A DNA stretch of 25,005 nt, taken from a virus. Below, in pieces: positions 1-7,102 of the stretch. A program made the translations under genes and the position numbers. Position 1 is the stretch's first letter. Each line of letters opens with the position of its first letter. The notes beneath the pieces were generated by a model that worked only from the letters and a program-made list of their open reading frames with translations, searched no databases and was not told where the DNA came from. The stretch spans positions 1 through 25,005 of IMG/VR virus record IMGVR_UViG_3300042445_001212; one strand, given 5' to 3'.

Positions 1-1430
1 ATGCGATTGATATCATTAACGTGGCGATTAACGCTCAGCAAGCTAAGAACGTTTTTTTCAAAGGATTTAAATCAAAGATAGAAAGATCTCCCTGGTTTGC
101 TGGAAAGTTTTATGCAAAGGCAGACAGCATTGAATTTGACCACTCAATCACAGTCTACTCAGGACATTCTGAACGAGAGTCTCACGAAGGACTTAACCTA
201 ATTCTGGCGGTACTTGATGAGATATCAGGATTCGCACAAGAAATTGGTACTGGTAATGACCAAGGTAAGACAGCAGATAATATTTATAAAGCTTTTCGTG
301 CATCTGTTGACTCAAGATTTCCAGACCTAGGAAAAGTTGCACTACTATCTTTCCCACGTTTCCCAGGAGACTTTATATCACAAAGATATGATGCTGTAAT
401 TGCAGACAAAGATGTAGTAACAAAGACTCATAAGTTTATTATGAACCCAGACTTGCCAGAAGAAGCTGAGGGTAATTCATTTGAAATTAATTGGGAAGAA
501 GATACAATTCTTAACTATAAGTTTCCTGGAATGTTTGCTTTAAAACGTCCTACCTGGGTTGTAAATCCTACTCGTAAAATTGATGATTTTAAGCTAGCAT
601 TTTATACTGATCTTGGAGATGCTATGCAAAGATTTGCTTGTGTCCCAAGCTTTTCTTCTGACGCATTTTTTAAACAGCGTGAAAAAGTCCAGGGTGCAAT
701 GACAATTCGTAATCCAATAGATAACTTTAAAAGATTTGATGAAACTTTTAAGCCAAACCCAAATAAAAAATATTATGTTCATGCTGACCTTGCACAAAAG
801 CACGATAAATGTGCGGTAGCTATAGCTCACGTAGAAAAGTGGGTATCTGTTCAAGTTATGAAAGACTATGAGCAAGTAGTTCCAGTAGTAATTGTAGATG
901 CTGTAGCTTGGTGGGAGCCAAAGAAGGAAGGCCCCGTAAACCTTTCAGAAGTTAAGCAGTGGATTCAAAACCTTAGAAGGCAGGGATTTGATCTTGGAAT
1001 GGTTAGCTTTGACCGTTGGCAATCTTTTGACATACAGAATGAGCTAAAGTCTGTGGGTATTAAAACTGAAACAGTGTCAGTAGCAAAGAAACATTATGAA
1101 GATATGGCTATGCTTATTTATGAAGATCGTGTAGCTATGCCAATGATTGATTTGTTATTTGAAGAACTTACAGAACTTAAAATTATGAAGAATAACAGAG
1201 TTGATCACCCTAGAAAAAGTTCTAAGGACTTAGCGGATGCTGTTTGTGGTGCAATCTTTGGAGCTATTTCACACACACCAAGAGATTTGAATCTTGAGGT
1301 AGAGGTTCACACATGGTCTGATGCTACAAAGATAGCAAACAGAGAACAGCAAGATTTGTTAGAGGCTAACAGAAAAAAAGAAATGCCAGAAGACGTGCGT
1401 GACTTTTTAGATAGCTTTAACTTAATATAA
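1..1430 (+). CDS. terL: Phage terminase large subunit (5' end outside window)
   Basis: This is the ATPase-nuclease motor that packages phage DNA into the prohead. The reading frame is open from base 3 through the left edge, so the GTG at 21 is probably not the real start and the Walker A part lies upstream. Numbering from that GTG, a Walker B-like segment LILAVLDEISGF has D66/E67. The C-terminal RNase H-like nuclease domain has its acidic residues in YYVHADLAQKHDK (D256), SFDRWQ (D331) and SKDLADAVCGA (D403/D406), in the order usual for TerL. A short hairpin followed by seven T lies just after the stop. The family assignment rests on motif order and on the phage context; it fits better than any other nuclease. 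Confidence 0.9.
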   Translation, partial: AIDIINVAINAQQAKNVFFKGFKSKIERSPWFAGKFYAKADSIEFDHSITVYSGHSERESHEGLNLILAVLDEISGFAQEIGTGNDQGKTADNIYKAFRASVDSRFPDLGKVALLSFPRFPGDFISQRYDAVIADKDVVTKTHKFIMNPDLPEEAEGNSFEINWEEDTILNYKFPGMFALKRPTWVVNPTRKIDDFKLAFYTDLGDAMQRFACVPSFSSDAFFKQREKVQGAMTIRNPIDNFKRFDETFKPNPNKKYYVHADLAQKHDKCAVAIAHVEKWVSVQVMKDYEQVVPVVIVDAVAWWEPKKEGPVNLSEVKQWIQNLRRQGFDLGMVSFDRWQSFDIQNELKSVGIKTETVSVAKKHYEDMAMLIYEDRVAMPMIDLLFEELTELKIMKNNRVDHPRKSSKDLADAVCGAIFGAISHTPRDLNLEVEVHTWSDATKIANREQQDLLEANRKKEMPEDVRDFLDSFNLI

Positions 1431-1468
1431 ACAGATTTGTTTTTTATAAAACTCTAAACCAAAGCTTT

Positions 1469-1489
1469 AAGCAGTGTTTTGCTTTTTTT
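1469..1489 (+). terminator. Weak intrinsic terminator after terL
   Basis: AAGCA (1469-1473) pairs with TGCTT (1480-1484) around a 6-nt loop, running into seven T (1483-1489). The stem is short. An alternative, mutually exclusive 8-bp pairing AGTGTTTT (1473-1480) with AAAACACT (1490-1497) overlaps it and spans the -35 region of the next promoter. Confidence 0.4.
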
Positions 1490-1507
1490 AAAACACTATG
1501 CTATAAT
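1479..1507 (+). promoter_or_regulatory. Promoter of the ribonucleotide reductase operon
   Basis: TTGCTT (1479-1484), 17-bp spacer, and an extended -10 TGcTATAAT (1499-1507). Predicted start of transcription is near 1514, giving a leader of about 30 nt with AAAGG as ribosome binding site before the ATG at 1543. The inverted repeat AGTGTTTT/AAAACACT lies over the -35 and spacer, a plausible operator. Confidence 0.6.
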
Positions 1508-1542
1508 ATACATCTAACTCAATCAAGAAAGGCACCATCCTT

Positions 1543-3597
1543 ATGTCAGATTTTTTCTCCTTCAGACTTCCAGTAGATTTTGTTGAAAAATACACTACTG
1601 TAGAGGCACCATTTGGTTTCAAAGACGCAGGAGAAAACTCCATTGGAGAAATTACTTTTGCAAGAACCTATTCTCGCATTAAAGAAGATGGAACCAAAGA
1701 ACGCTGGTATGAAGTTTGCCGTAGAGTTATTGAGGGTATGTATTCTGTACAGAAGAATCATGCAAAAGACAACCGCCTTCCATGGAACGACTACAAGGCC
1801 CAGAAGTCTGCACAAGAAGCTTTTGATCGTATGTTTAACTTAAAGTGGACACCACCAGGACGTGGCATGTGGACTTTTGGAACCCCACTAACAATGGAAA
1901 AGCGTAACTCTGCAGCCCTACAAAACTGTGCTGTTGTGTCTACAAAAGATCTAGACAAGAATGATCCAGGAGCTTTGTTTGCTTGGGTAATGGATGCCCT
2001 CATGCTTGGTATTGGTGTTGGCTTTGATACCCTTGGACAAGACAAGGCGTTTCCAATCCACGCACCAACAGAGCCAAAGGTAGTCTACGAGATTCCAGAC
2101 ACTCGTGAAGGCTGGGTAGAAGCTACAAGATTACTTCTTAATTCATTCTTGAGACCAAACCAAAATATTCAGGAGCTAGACTACTCGCTCATTAGACCAT
2201 TGGGTGCACCAATCAAAGGCTTTGGAGGAACTGCTTCAGGACCTGGACCACTAATTGCTTTGCATGAACAGATTAGTAAAGTTATTGGTGGAAGAGCTGG
2301 AGAAACTTTAGACTCTCGTGCGATTGTAGATATCATTAATCTAATTGGAACCTGTGTTGTATCAGGAAACGTGCGTCGTTCTGCTACTCTAGCTTTGGGT
2401 GTGGAGGGCGATGATGATTTCTTAAACCTAAAGAATGCAGAAGCTTTTCCAGAGCGCAACAGTTATGATCCAAAAAATCCAGGGTGGGCATGGATGAGCA
2501 ATAACTCTATCTCTGCTACTGTTGGTATGGATTACTCAAAGTATGTAGATCGTATTGTAGATAACGGAGAGCCAGGATTTATTTGGTTAGATGTTGCTCG
2601 TAACTATGGGCGTTTGGCAGACCAACCAGATGGTGCAGACTACCGTGTAGTAGGGTTTAATCCGTGTGCAGAACAGCCACTGGAGTCCTATGAGCTCTGT
2701 ACCCTAGTTGAGGTACACCTAAACCGTCATGAGTCCAAGGAGGACTTCCTACGGACTCTGAAGTTTGCTTATCTATATGGTAAGACTGTTACTTTGTTGC
2801 CAACACACTGGCAGCAGACTAATGGAATCATGCAGCGTAATCGTCGTATTGGAACATCCCTGACAGGCATTGCATCTTTTGCTGACGAGAATGGTCTTCC
2901 AACAGTTCGTAATTGGATGGATGAAGGTTATAACAAGATTCGTTTCTATGACAAGAAATATTCTGAATGGCTATGTGTTCGTGAATCAATTCGTGTAACT
3001 ACCGTAAAGCCATCTGGGTCAGTATCACTTCTATCAGGTGCAACACCTGGAGTTCACTGGGGGCCAGGCGGAGCTTTCTACCTACGTGCTATTCGTTTTG
3101 GAAACACAGACCCAATGCTGCATTTGTTCAGGGCAGCTGGATACAAGTGTGAAGATGATTTAGTATCAGCAAATACTACAGTTGTATACTTCCCAATTAA
3201 GTCTGGACAAAAGCGTAGCGAGAAGCAGGTATCTCTGTTTGAGAAAATGTCTCTTGCTGCAACTGCTCAAGAGTATTGGTCAGACAATGGTGTATCAGTA
3301 ACTCTATCCTTTGACAAGGAAACAGAAAAGCAGCACGTAGCATCTGTTCTTAATATGTACGAGGGTAAGCTAAAGGCTGTATCATTCTTGCCAATGGGAA
3401 ACACTGTATACCCACAGCAACCATACACAGAGATTACAGAAGATGAGTATGACTACTACATTGGTCGTATTGCTAAGATTGACTTCTCTGCAATTTACGA
3501 TGGTATAGAGAATCTAGAAGCTGTTGGGGAAAGCTATTGCAATACAGACTACTGCGAAATTAAGATAGAGACTAACAACCGATACTTGCAAAACTAA
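1543..3597 (+). CDS. nrdJ: Class II (adenosylcobalamin-dependent) ribonucleoside-triphosphate reductase
   Basis: It reduces ribonucleoside triphosphates to deoxy forms for phage DNA synthesis, using a cobalamin-derived radical. At 684 residues it is a little shorter than the monomeric Lactobacillus leichmannii enzyme (739). All five functional cysteines can be placed by spacing: C129 in LQNCAVV, the thiyl-radical C375 in NPCAEQP, its redox partner C386 eleven residues later (408/419 in the reference enzyme), and the C-terminal shuttle pair C666/C671 in SYCNTDYC (731/736). The phosphate/glycyl-like loop region VKPSGSVSLLSGATPG is also present. A thioredoxin follows after 12 nt, the expected reductant. 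The enzyme works under oxic or anoxic conditions but depends on cobalamin from the host or its surroundings. Confidence 0.95.
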   Translation: MSDFFSFRLPVDFVEKYTTVEAPFGFKDAGENSIGEITFARTYSRIKEDGTKERWYEVCRRVIEGMYSVQKNHAKDNRLPWNDYKAQKSAQEAFDRMFNLKWTPPGRGMWTFGTPLTMEKRNSAALQNCAVVSTKDLDKNDPGALFAWVMDALMLGIGVGFDTLGQDKAFPIHAPTEPKVVYEIPDTREGWVEATRLLLNSFLRPNQNIQELDYSLIRPLGAPIKGFGGTASGPGPLIALHEQISKVIGGRAGETLDSRAIVDIINLIGTCVVSGNVRRSATLALGVEGDDDFLNLKNAEAFPERNSYDPKNPGWAWMSNNSISATVGMDYSKYVDRIVDNGEPGFIWLDVARNYGRLADQPDGADYRVVGFNPCAEQPLESYELCTLVEVHLNRHESKEDFLRTLKFAYLYGKTVTLLPTHWQQTNGIMQRNRRIGTSLTGIASFADENGLPTVRNWMDEGYNKIRFYDKKYSEWLCVRESIRVTTVKPSGSVSLLSGATPGVHWGPGGAFYLRAIRFGNTDPMLHLFRAAGYKCEDDLVSANTTVVYFPIKSGQKRSEKQVSLFEKMSLAATAQEYWSDNGVSVTLSFDKETEKQHVASVLNMYEGKLKAVSFLPMGNTVYPQQPYTEITEDEYDYYIGRIAKIDFSAIYDGIENLEAVGESYCNTDYCEIKIETNNRYLQN

Positions 3598-3609
3598 CTA
3601 AGGAGAAAC

Positions 3610-3861
3610 ATGAAACAACTATTACACTTTACAGCAACATGGTGTCAGCCGTGTAAACAAATGGAACCACTGATTGCAAAACTTGTTTCAGAAAATCTAG
3701 ATATAAACTATGACAAGATTGACGTGAGTGATGAGTTTGATCCAGCAGTTGAGTATGGTGTTAAAGGTGTTCCAACTTTTATTGCAATAATTGATGGTAA
3801 GGAAGTTTCTAGACACACTGGAACTGCAACAGAAGAAAAGTTGTTGAGTCTTTTTAATTAA
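3610..3861 (+). CDS. Thioredoxin-like protein
   Basis: Small (83-residue) thioredoxin-fold disulfide reductase with the active site WCQPC (C12, C15) and the cis-proline motif GVPTF (P55). It is shorter than bacterial thioredoxins (about 105), as usual for phage thioredoxin/NrdH-like proteins. It begins 12 nt after the reductase stop behind the Shine-Dalgarno AAGGAG, so it is co-transcribed, and its likely job is to re-reduce the C666/C671 pair of that enzyme. The WCxPC motif is thioredoxin rather than NrdH glutaredoxin type. Confidence 0.9.
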   Translation: MKQLLHFTATWCQPCKQMEPLIAKLVSENLDINYDKIDVSDEFDPAVEYGVKGVPTFIAIIDGKEVSRHTGTATEEKLLSLFN

Positions 3862-3870
3862 ATAAAATGG

Positions 3871-3910
3871 TATAATAGTCTTGTTAGAAATAACCCCACT
3901 AACAAGGAGA
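3871..3910 (+). promoter_or_regulatory. -10 box, 5'-terminal hairpin and RBS of the secreted proline-rich protein
   Basis: TATAAT at 3871-3876 with no clear -35. Transcription should begin near 3882, so the mRNA would start with TTGTTAG (3881-3887), which pairs with CTAACAA (3899-3905) across an 11-nt loop. The 3' arm runs into the Shine-Dalgarno AAGGAGA (3904-3910), so folding could partly mask it. The site is 7 nt from an ATT codon at 3918. Confidence 0.55.
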
Positions 3911-3917
3911 CCCCACA

Positions 3918-5303
3918 ATTAAAAAATTTTTATATTCAGCAATAGTCTTAGCTATATTTTCTTTATCATTACTTTGGCCAACTACTGCTAAAGCATCTAC
4001 AACTGCAGTGTGCGACACCTATCAAGTTAATGGTGGTGATCAGGCATTCTTAATGAATTTAAATACCCCACTAGAATTTGGTGGCACTGTATATAATGGT
4101 AACGTTTATGTGAGTCCTAAAGGAACAGTAACGTTTGGACAGGGTGATTATACTTTTTGGGACTACCCAGCAACACCATCAATCTCTATAGCTTCGTGGG
4201 ACTATCACGCTTTTGCAACTGGAACACATCCTTGGGCAGCACAGAATGATTTGTATGTAAGGTATGGGTCAACAGCAACATCAATTTGTGTTGATTGGAA
4301 AGTTTTGCCTTGGGGTCAGTCTTCTGGAAATCCAGTTTATATAAGATTAATTGCAGAAGTAAATCCAGTAAATTACACCTGGACCCCTACCTATCAAGTA
4401 AGTTCTACTGCTCCAGCAGGTGCTAGATATGGTGTTCGTTATACTCAGGGTGGTCCAGTATTACCTTTAACTATTCAAACAATAACTGAGCCACCAGCAC
4501 CAGCTCCTGTGGTTCCTCCAGCCCCAGAGCCGTCTCCAGAACCTACTCCAGAAGAGCCTACGCCTAGCCCTACACCTACCCCAGAGCCAACCCCAGAGCC
4601 AACCCCAGAGCCAACCCCAGAGCCAACCCCAGAGCCTACGCCTGAACCTACTCCAAGCCCTGCCGTGCCCGTTGAACCTGTCGTGCCACCAACCAACCCA
4701 GTAGACCCAACACCAGAACCTTCCCTGGAGCCTGAGCCACAAGTGCCGCCAGGAATAGAGCTAGAGGAACTAGAAGAAGCAATCCTGCCAACTGAAGAAC
4801 TTGAAGAATTTGTAGAACCTTCACCTGAAATAACTCCTTATATTATAGAACCAGAAGAAGAGTTTATCACATCTGCAGAAGAATTACAAGAGGACATATC
4901 TGCAGAAGAATTAATGCAGGTAGATTTTGATCTAATTATAGCTACAGACCTTTCAGAAGCTCAGGTAGAGGCCATCATAGAGGCTGCGTTAGAAATATTT
5001 GAAACAGCAGAAGAAGGTTCTCTAGAATACGAACAAGCTCTTGAAGCTTTGTTTTTAGCGGCTGAAGCAGATGACATAGTCATTGATGAAGCTATAGCAG
5101 CTATTCCACTTCTTGGAGATGTTCTTGGAGGAGCTACAGAACTTATTAACTTCCTTGGAAATGCTGGGGCAGACATGAGTCCAGAAACAAGGGAAGAGTC
5201 AGAAAAAGTAGTCGTTACAGCAATTGTTGCAGTGCAAGCAGCACTATCAGCAGTTTCTATAAGCGGTATAGCAACAACAGTAAACATAAGGAACGGAGCA
5301 TAA
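3918..5303 (+). CDS. Secreted protein with beta-rich head, PEPT repeats and helical tail; probable ATT start
   Basis: An in-frame stop at 3900 and no ATG, GTG or TTG before the GTG at 4008 leave ATT at 3918 as the start: it is 7 nt after AAGGAGA and gives a textbook signal peptide (KKF, hydrophobic core AIVLAIFSLSLLW, cleavage near AKA-ST). Starting at GTG 4008 would remove the whole signal. After the signal comes a beta-rich domain resembling nidogen-like (NIDO) domains, with PKGTVTFGQ and ASWDYHAFA, then a Pro/Glu linker of PEPT repeats, an acidic stretch and an Ala-rich helical tail (EAQVEAIIEAALEIFETAEE). C-terminal tails of this sort recur in actinophage proteins. Function unknown; a surface, exclusion or receptor role is inference. 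ATG of the next gene follows directly. Confidence 0.75.
   Translation: MKKFLYSAIVLAIFSLSLLWPTTAKASTTAVCDTYQVNGGDQAFLMNLNTPLEFGGTVYNGNVYVSPKGTVTFGQGDYTFWDYPATPSISIASWDYHAFATGTHPWAAQNDLYVRYGSTATSICVDWKVLPWGQSSGNPVYIRLIAEVNPVNYTWTPTYQVSSTAPAGARYGVRYTQGGPVLPLTIQTITEPPAPAPVVPPAPEPSPEPTPEEPTPSPTPTPEPTPEPTPEPTPEPTPEPTPEPTPSPAVPVEPVVPPTNPVDPTPEPSLEPEPQVPPGIELEELEEAILPTEELEEFVEPSPEITPYIIEPEEEFITSAEELQEDISAEELMQVDFDLIIATDLSEAQVEAIIEAALEIFETAEEGSLEYEQALEALFLAAEADDIVIDEAIAAIPLLGDVLGGATELINFLGNAGADMSPETREESEKVVVTAIVAVQAALSAVSISGIATTVNIRNGA
4581..4652 (+). repeat. 12-bp tandem repeat coding PEPT
   Basis: Four perfect copies of CCAGAGCCAACC (4581-4628) followed by two degenerate copies (to 4652). They encode a (PEPT)n linker inside the secreted protein. 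Copy number is likely to vary between relatives through slippage. The repeats also create long open frames on the other strand that are not genes. Confidence 0.9.
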
Positions 5304-5489
5304 ATGAAATTTTTAATAGCATTAGCTAAGGACGTCATAGATCAGGCATGGACATTGCTTGGTATGGTCGTAGCTTGGCTTGTCCTGGAGGGCTCTGCTA
5401 AGGAACTAACAGGAAACCTCATACTAATTACCCTATTAGTATGGATAGTAACATTTCCTATTTTTCGTTATGAAAAAGAGGATAAATAA
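5304..5489 (+). CDS. Small two-helix membrane protein
   Basis: 61 residues; the ATG follows the TAA of the secreted-protein gene without a gap, so translation is probably coupled (GGAACGGAG upstream). Two hydrophobic segments are visible, about residues 12-30 (QAWTLLGMVVAWLVLEG) and 39-54 (LILITLLVWIVTFPIF), with a charged tail RYEKEDK. It lies between a secreted protein and a holin-like gene. No family recognised with certainty; an accessory lysis role is inferred from position only. Confidence 0.65.
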   Translation: MKFLIALAKDVIDQAWTLLGMVVAWLVLEGSAKELTGNLILITLLVWIVTFPIFRYEKEDK

Positions 5490-5503
5490 TCATGGGAGGT
5501 AAC

Positions 5504-5770
5504 ATGAAGAAACAAGCAGTAACAGGTGGTCTTGATACCATCATAAACATCTTTTGGAGAATTCTAGCCGTATTTGCAGCATCAGGACTAACAGTCTTGG
5601 GTGCAGGAGCAGTAGTTGGTGTTGAACTCTTGGATGCCGTCCTTATGGCAGGTATCTTGGGGGTAGCCACAGTAGTTGAAAAACTAGCTAGATCCTTCCT
5701 AGAAGATGGAAAGCTTACTTTATCAGAGATTGACGAAGCCTTTGCTAAGGTAGACAAAAACTCCAAGTAA
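5504..5770 (+). CDS. Holin-like membrane protein
   Basis: 88 residues. The ATG at 5504 is chosen over the in-frame ATG at 5492 because the Shine-Dalgarno GGGAGGT (5494-5500) lies between them. Two hydrophobic segments (about 12-30 and 33-55, INIFWRILAVFAASGLTVLG and AVVGVELLDAVLMAGILGVA) are followed by a charged C-terminus with LSEIDEAFAKVDK. Size, topology and neighbourhood suit a phage holin that permeabilises the cell membrane for the endolysin, but no diagnostic motif exists for the class. A second holin candidate is at 13526. Confidence 0.6.
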   Translation: MKKQAVTGGLDTIINIFWRILAVFAASGLTVLGAGAVVGVELLDAVLMAGILGVATVVEKLARSFLEDGKLTLSEIDEAFAKVDKNSK

Positions 5771-5776
5771 GCATAG

Positions 5777-5833
5777 TTGACAGTCCCCTCTGGGTAGTGT
5801 ATAATAAAGATACACCATTTTAGAGGGGATTTT
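5777..5833 (+). promoter_or_regulatory. Promoter embedded in nested inverted repeats (possible terminator-promoter hybrid)
   Basis: Consensus TTGACA (5777-5782), 17-bp spacer and TATAAT (5800-5805). Around it lie two nested palindromes: outer TCCCCTCT (5784-5791)/AGAGGGGA (5822-5829), and inner GTGTAT (5797-5802)/ATACAC (5810-5815). The outer 3' arm is followed by TTTT (5830-5833), so RNA reading through from the holin side could terminate here, while the new promoter drives the next gene. AGGGGA also serves as its ribosome binding site. Confidence 0.65.
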
Positions 5834-5836
5834 GTC

Positions 5837-6367
5837 ATGACCTGTATAGCTGCCATTAAAGCCAATGGCAAAGTATATATGGCTGGAGATCGTGGGGCAT
5901 CAACTGATGATACCATCATGCATATTTCTAAGCCAAAAGTTAAAGCATTTGGTCCATATGTAATAGGATATGGAGGAACTATGGAAGGTCAAAGATTACA
6001 ATATAGCTTTGATCCTCCAAAACCACATCCAGATGAAGACCTAGATGTTTTTATGCACACAACATTTCTAAAATATCTTAAAGATTTTTATGAAGAGTGG
6101 TGGGTTGAAACATCAAAAGATGCAGAACTAGAGATGTTAATTTCAATTAAAGACAAGCTGTATGAGCATACTTCTTCAGACATGTCTATGAATGAGTTTT
6201 CTTCTAACTTCTTGTCTATTGGATCTGGTTCATCCTTTGCTATGGGATATTTATCTGCAACTGTTTCTACTAAAATGACCCCAGAAAAAATGGTAGAAGG
6301 TGCAGTAAAAACTGCAATTAAATTTTCACCAACTTGCTCTGGCACCGTTGACATTCTATCCACTTAG
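5837..6367 (+). CDS. Proteasome beta-subunit/HslV-like Ntn hydrolase
   Basis: 176 residues. After loss of Met1 the chain begins with threonine, as in proteasome beta subunits and HslV, where Thr1 is the nucleophile. Numbering from that Thr, the other catalytic positions fall where they do in the family: D17 in AGDRGAS, K33 in ISKPKVK, the G45-G46 turn in GYGG and S129 in GSGSSFAMG. The usual D166 is not visible (FSPTCSG instead of an Asp-x-x-Ser-Gly), so activity may be reduced or differently supported. There is no propeptide. It has its own strong promoter and no ATPase partner (HslU, ARC/Mpa) within the window. Roles could be protein turnover of host factors or prohead proteolysis; both are inference. 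Confidence 0.75.
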   Translation: MTCIAAIKANGKVYMAGDRGASTDDTIMHISKPKVKAFGPYVIGYGGTMEGQRLQYSFDPPKPHPDEDLDVFMHTTFLKYLKDFYEEWWVETSKDAELEMLISIKDKLYEHTSSDMSMNEFSSNFLSIGSGSSFAMGYLSATVSTKMTPEKMVEGAVKTAIKFSPTCSGTVDILST

Positions 6368-6382
6368 GAGTACAATATACCT

Positions 6383-6643
6383 ATGAATAAAAAAACATTT
6401 GACGAATGGCTACAAGAAGGCCTTTCACTTGGCTTCTGTGGTCCAGCAATTTGCTATCCACATGACGGATTGCCATTAACTGAACAAGAAGATGAGCAAT
6501 TTGGTGAGGGTGAAGACCCTTGCATACACATTATAAGACTCTACGAAGACTTGGAAACAAAGAAAGCAGTAGAAGAAAATCATTCTCCCTCTGTGTGGAG
6601 AGCAACCAATAGTGGTTTTGACTTAACAATAAAGAAAGACTAA
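6383..6643 (+). CDS. Conserved actinophage small protein with CYPHDG motif
   Basis: 86 residues, acidic, no membrane segment. It contains FCGPAICYPHDGLPLTEQE and EDPCIHIIRLY, a pattern I recognise from small uncharacterised proteins of many actinophages ('C-Y-x-H-D-G-x-P-x-T-x-x-E' and 'DPCIHxxRL'). The conserved Cys and His residues (C19, C24, H27, C47, H49) suggest metal binding, which is inference. It starts 15 nt after the Ntn-hydrolase stop behind TAGGAG and is probably in the same transcript. Confidence 0.7.
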   Translation: MNKKTFDEWLQEGLSLGFCGPAICYPHDGLPLTEQEDEQFGEGEDPCIHIIRLYEDLETKKAVEENHSPSVWRATNSGFDLTIKKD

Positions 6644-6644
6644 A

Positions 6645-6752
6645 ATGGCAAAAACAAAAGGTAACAGAAACGATAACCGACCAAATGGAAAAGCTGCAAA
6701 AAAGCATCCAAAGATTTTTGATGCTATCAAGCGTCGTTTAATAAATAAATAG
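6645..6752 (+). CDS. Very small basic protein
   Basis: 35 residues beginning one base after the preceding stop (TAAAATG), sequence start MAKTKGNRNDNRP and end AIKRRLINK. About a third of the residues are Lys or Arg, so nucleic-acid binding is plausible but unproven. It closes the operon ahead of the tRNA cluster. The close coupling and the strongly biased composition argue for a real gene; no family recognised. Confidence 0.55.
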   Translation: MAKTKGNRNDNRPNGKAAKKHPKIFDAIKRRLINK

Positions 6753-6758
6753 TAACAA

Positions 6759-6830
6759 TGATCCATAGCTCAACGGCAGAGCAGAGAGCTGTTAACTCTA
6801 AGGTTCCTGGTTCGAATCCAGGTGGGTCAG
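6759..6830 (+). tRNA. tRNA-Asn (GTT)
   Basis: Cloverleaf: acceptor TGATCCA/TGGGTCA with one G-U pair and discriminator G6830, D stem GCTC/GAGC, anticodon loop CTGTTAA with GTT at 6791-6793, T arm CCTGG-TTCGAAT-CCAGG. The outermost anticodon-stem pair is G-A. The 3' CCA is not encoded. Confidence 0.93.
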
Positions 6831-6885
6831 CTAATGGTGTGGTCCATACCACTCTCAAGGGTAGAAGAGATAAAAATGGACACTA

Positions 6886-6956
6886 GTGACTATCGCATAA
6901 TGGTAGTGTGTAACCTTGCCAAGGTTAATGTGCGAGTTCAATTCTCGCTAGTCACT
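6886..6956 (+). tRNA. tRNA-Gly (GCC)
   Basis: Acceptor GTGACTA/TAGTCAC (7 perfect pairs), anticodon arm TAACC-TTGCCAA-GGTTA giving anticodon GCC, T arm GCGAG-TTCAATT-CTCGC, discriminator T6956. CCA not encoded. The D stem is short (CGCA/TGTG). Confidence 0.93.
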
Positions 6957-6958
6957 CT

Positions 6959-7006
6959 GAGAGTATCCTAGCATGACTCATAAGAACCATTTCACTGGAT
7001 GCTCTC
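6959..7006 (+). other. 10-bp hairpin between tRNA-Gly and tRNA-Asp
   Basis: GAGAGTATCC (6959-6968) pairs fully with GGATGCTCTC (6997-7006), one G-U, enclosing 28 nt. It begins 3 nt after tRNA-Gly and ends 4 nt before tRNA-Asp. The loop contains CTCATAA, the anticodon loop sequence typical of Met tRNAs, but no anticodon stem flanks it. Candidate processing signal or relic RNA. Confidence 0.45.
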
Positions 7007-7010
7007 TTTA

Positions 7011-7084
7011 GGCTCTGTAGCTCAGTTGGTTAGAGCACTACCCTGTCACGGTAGGGGTCGCCAGTTCAAGTCTGGTCAGAGTCG
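7011..7084 (+). tRNA. tRNA-Asp (GTC)
   Basis: Acceptor GGCTCTG/CAGAGTC with one G-U pair, D arm GCTC-loop-GAGC, anticodon loop CTGTCAC with GTC, T arm CCAG-GTTCAAG-type (GCCAG/CTGGT region), discriminator G7084. CCA not encoded. The next coding gene starts 18 nt downstream, with its ribosome binding site just after the tRNA. Confidence 0.93.
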
Positions 7085-7102
7085 CAAGGAAAGAGGTATT
7101 CT

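Noticed and set aside
1493-1508. NrdR box before the ribonucleotide reductase
   Set aside because: Only the first half resembles the ACAC-WATATATW-GTGT consensus.
4467-4742. Long minus-strand frames rich in Gly/Trp or Gly/Val-Ser repeats
   Set aside because: They are complements of the PEPT repeats of the secreted protein gene; no start signals.
4961-5338. 125-codon minus-strand frame
   Set aside because: Composition (Ala/Ser-rich) mirrors the helical tail of the secreted protein; no upstream signals.
5458-5919. 153-codon minus-strand frame
   Set aside because: Lies across two plus-strand genes and a clear plus-strand promoter; no protein-like motifs or ribosome binding site.
6959-7006. 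tRNA-Met
   Set aside because: The CTCATAA loop has no anticodon stem, D arm or T arm.
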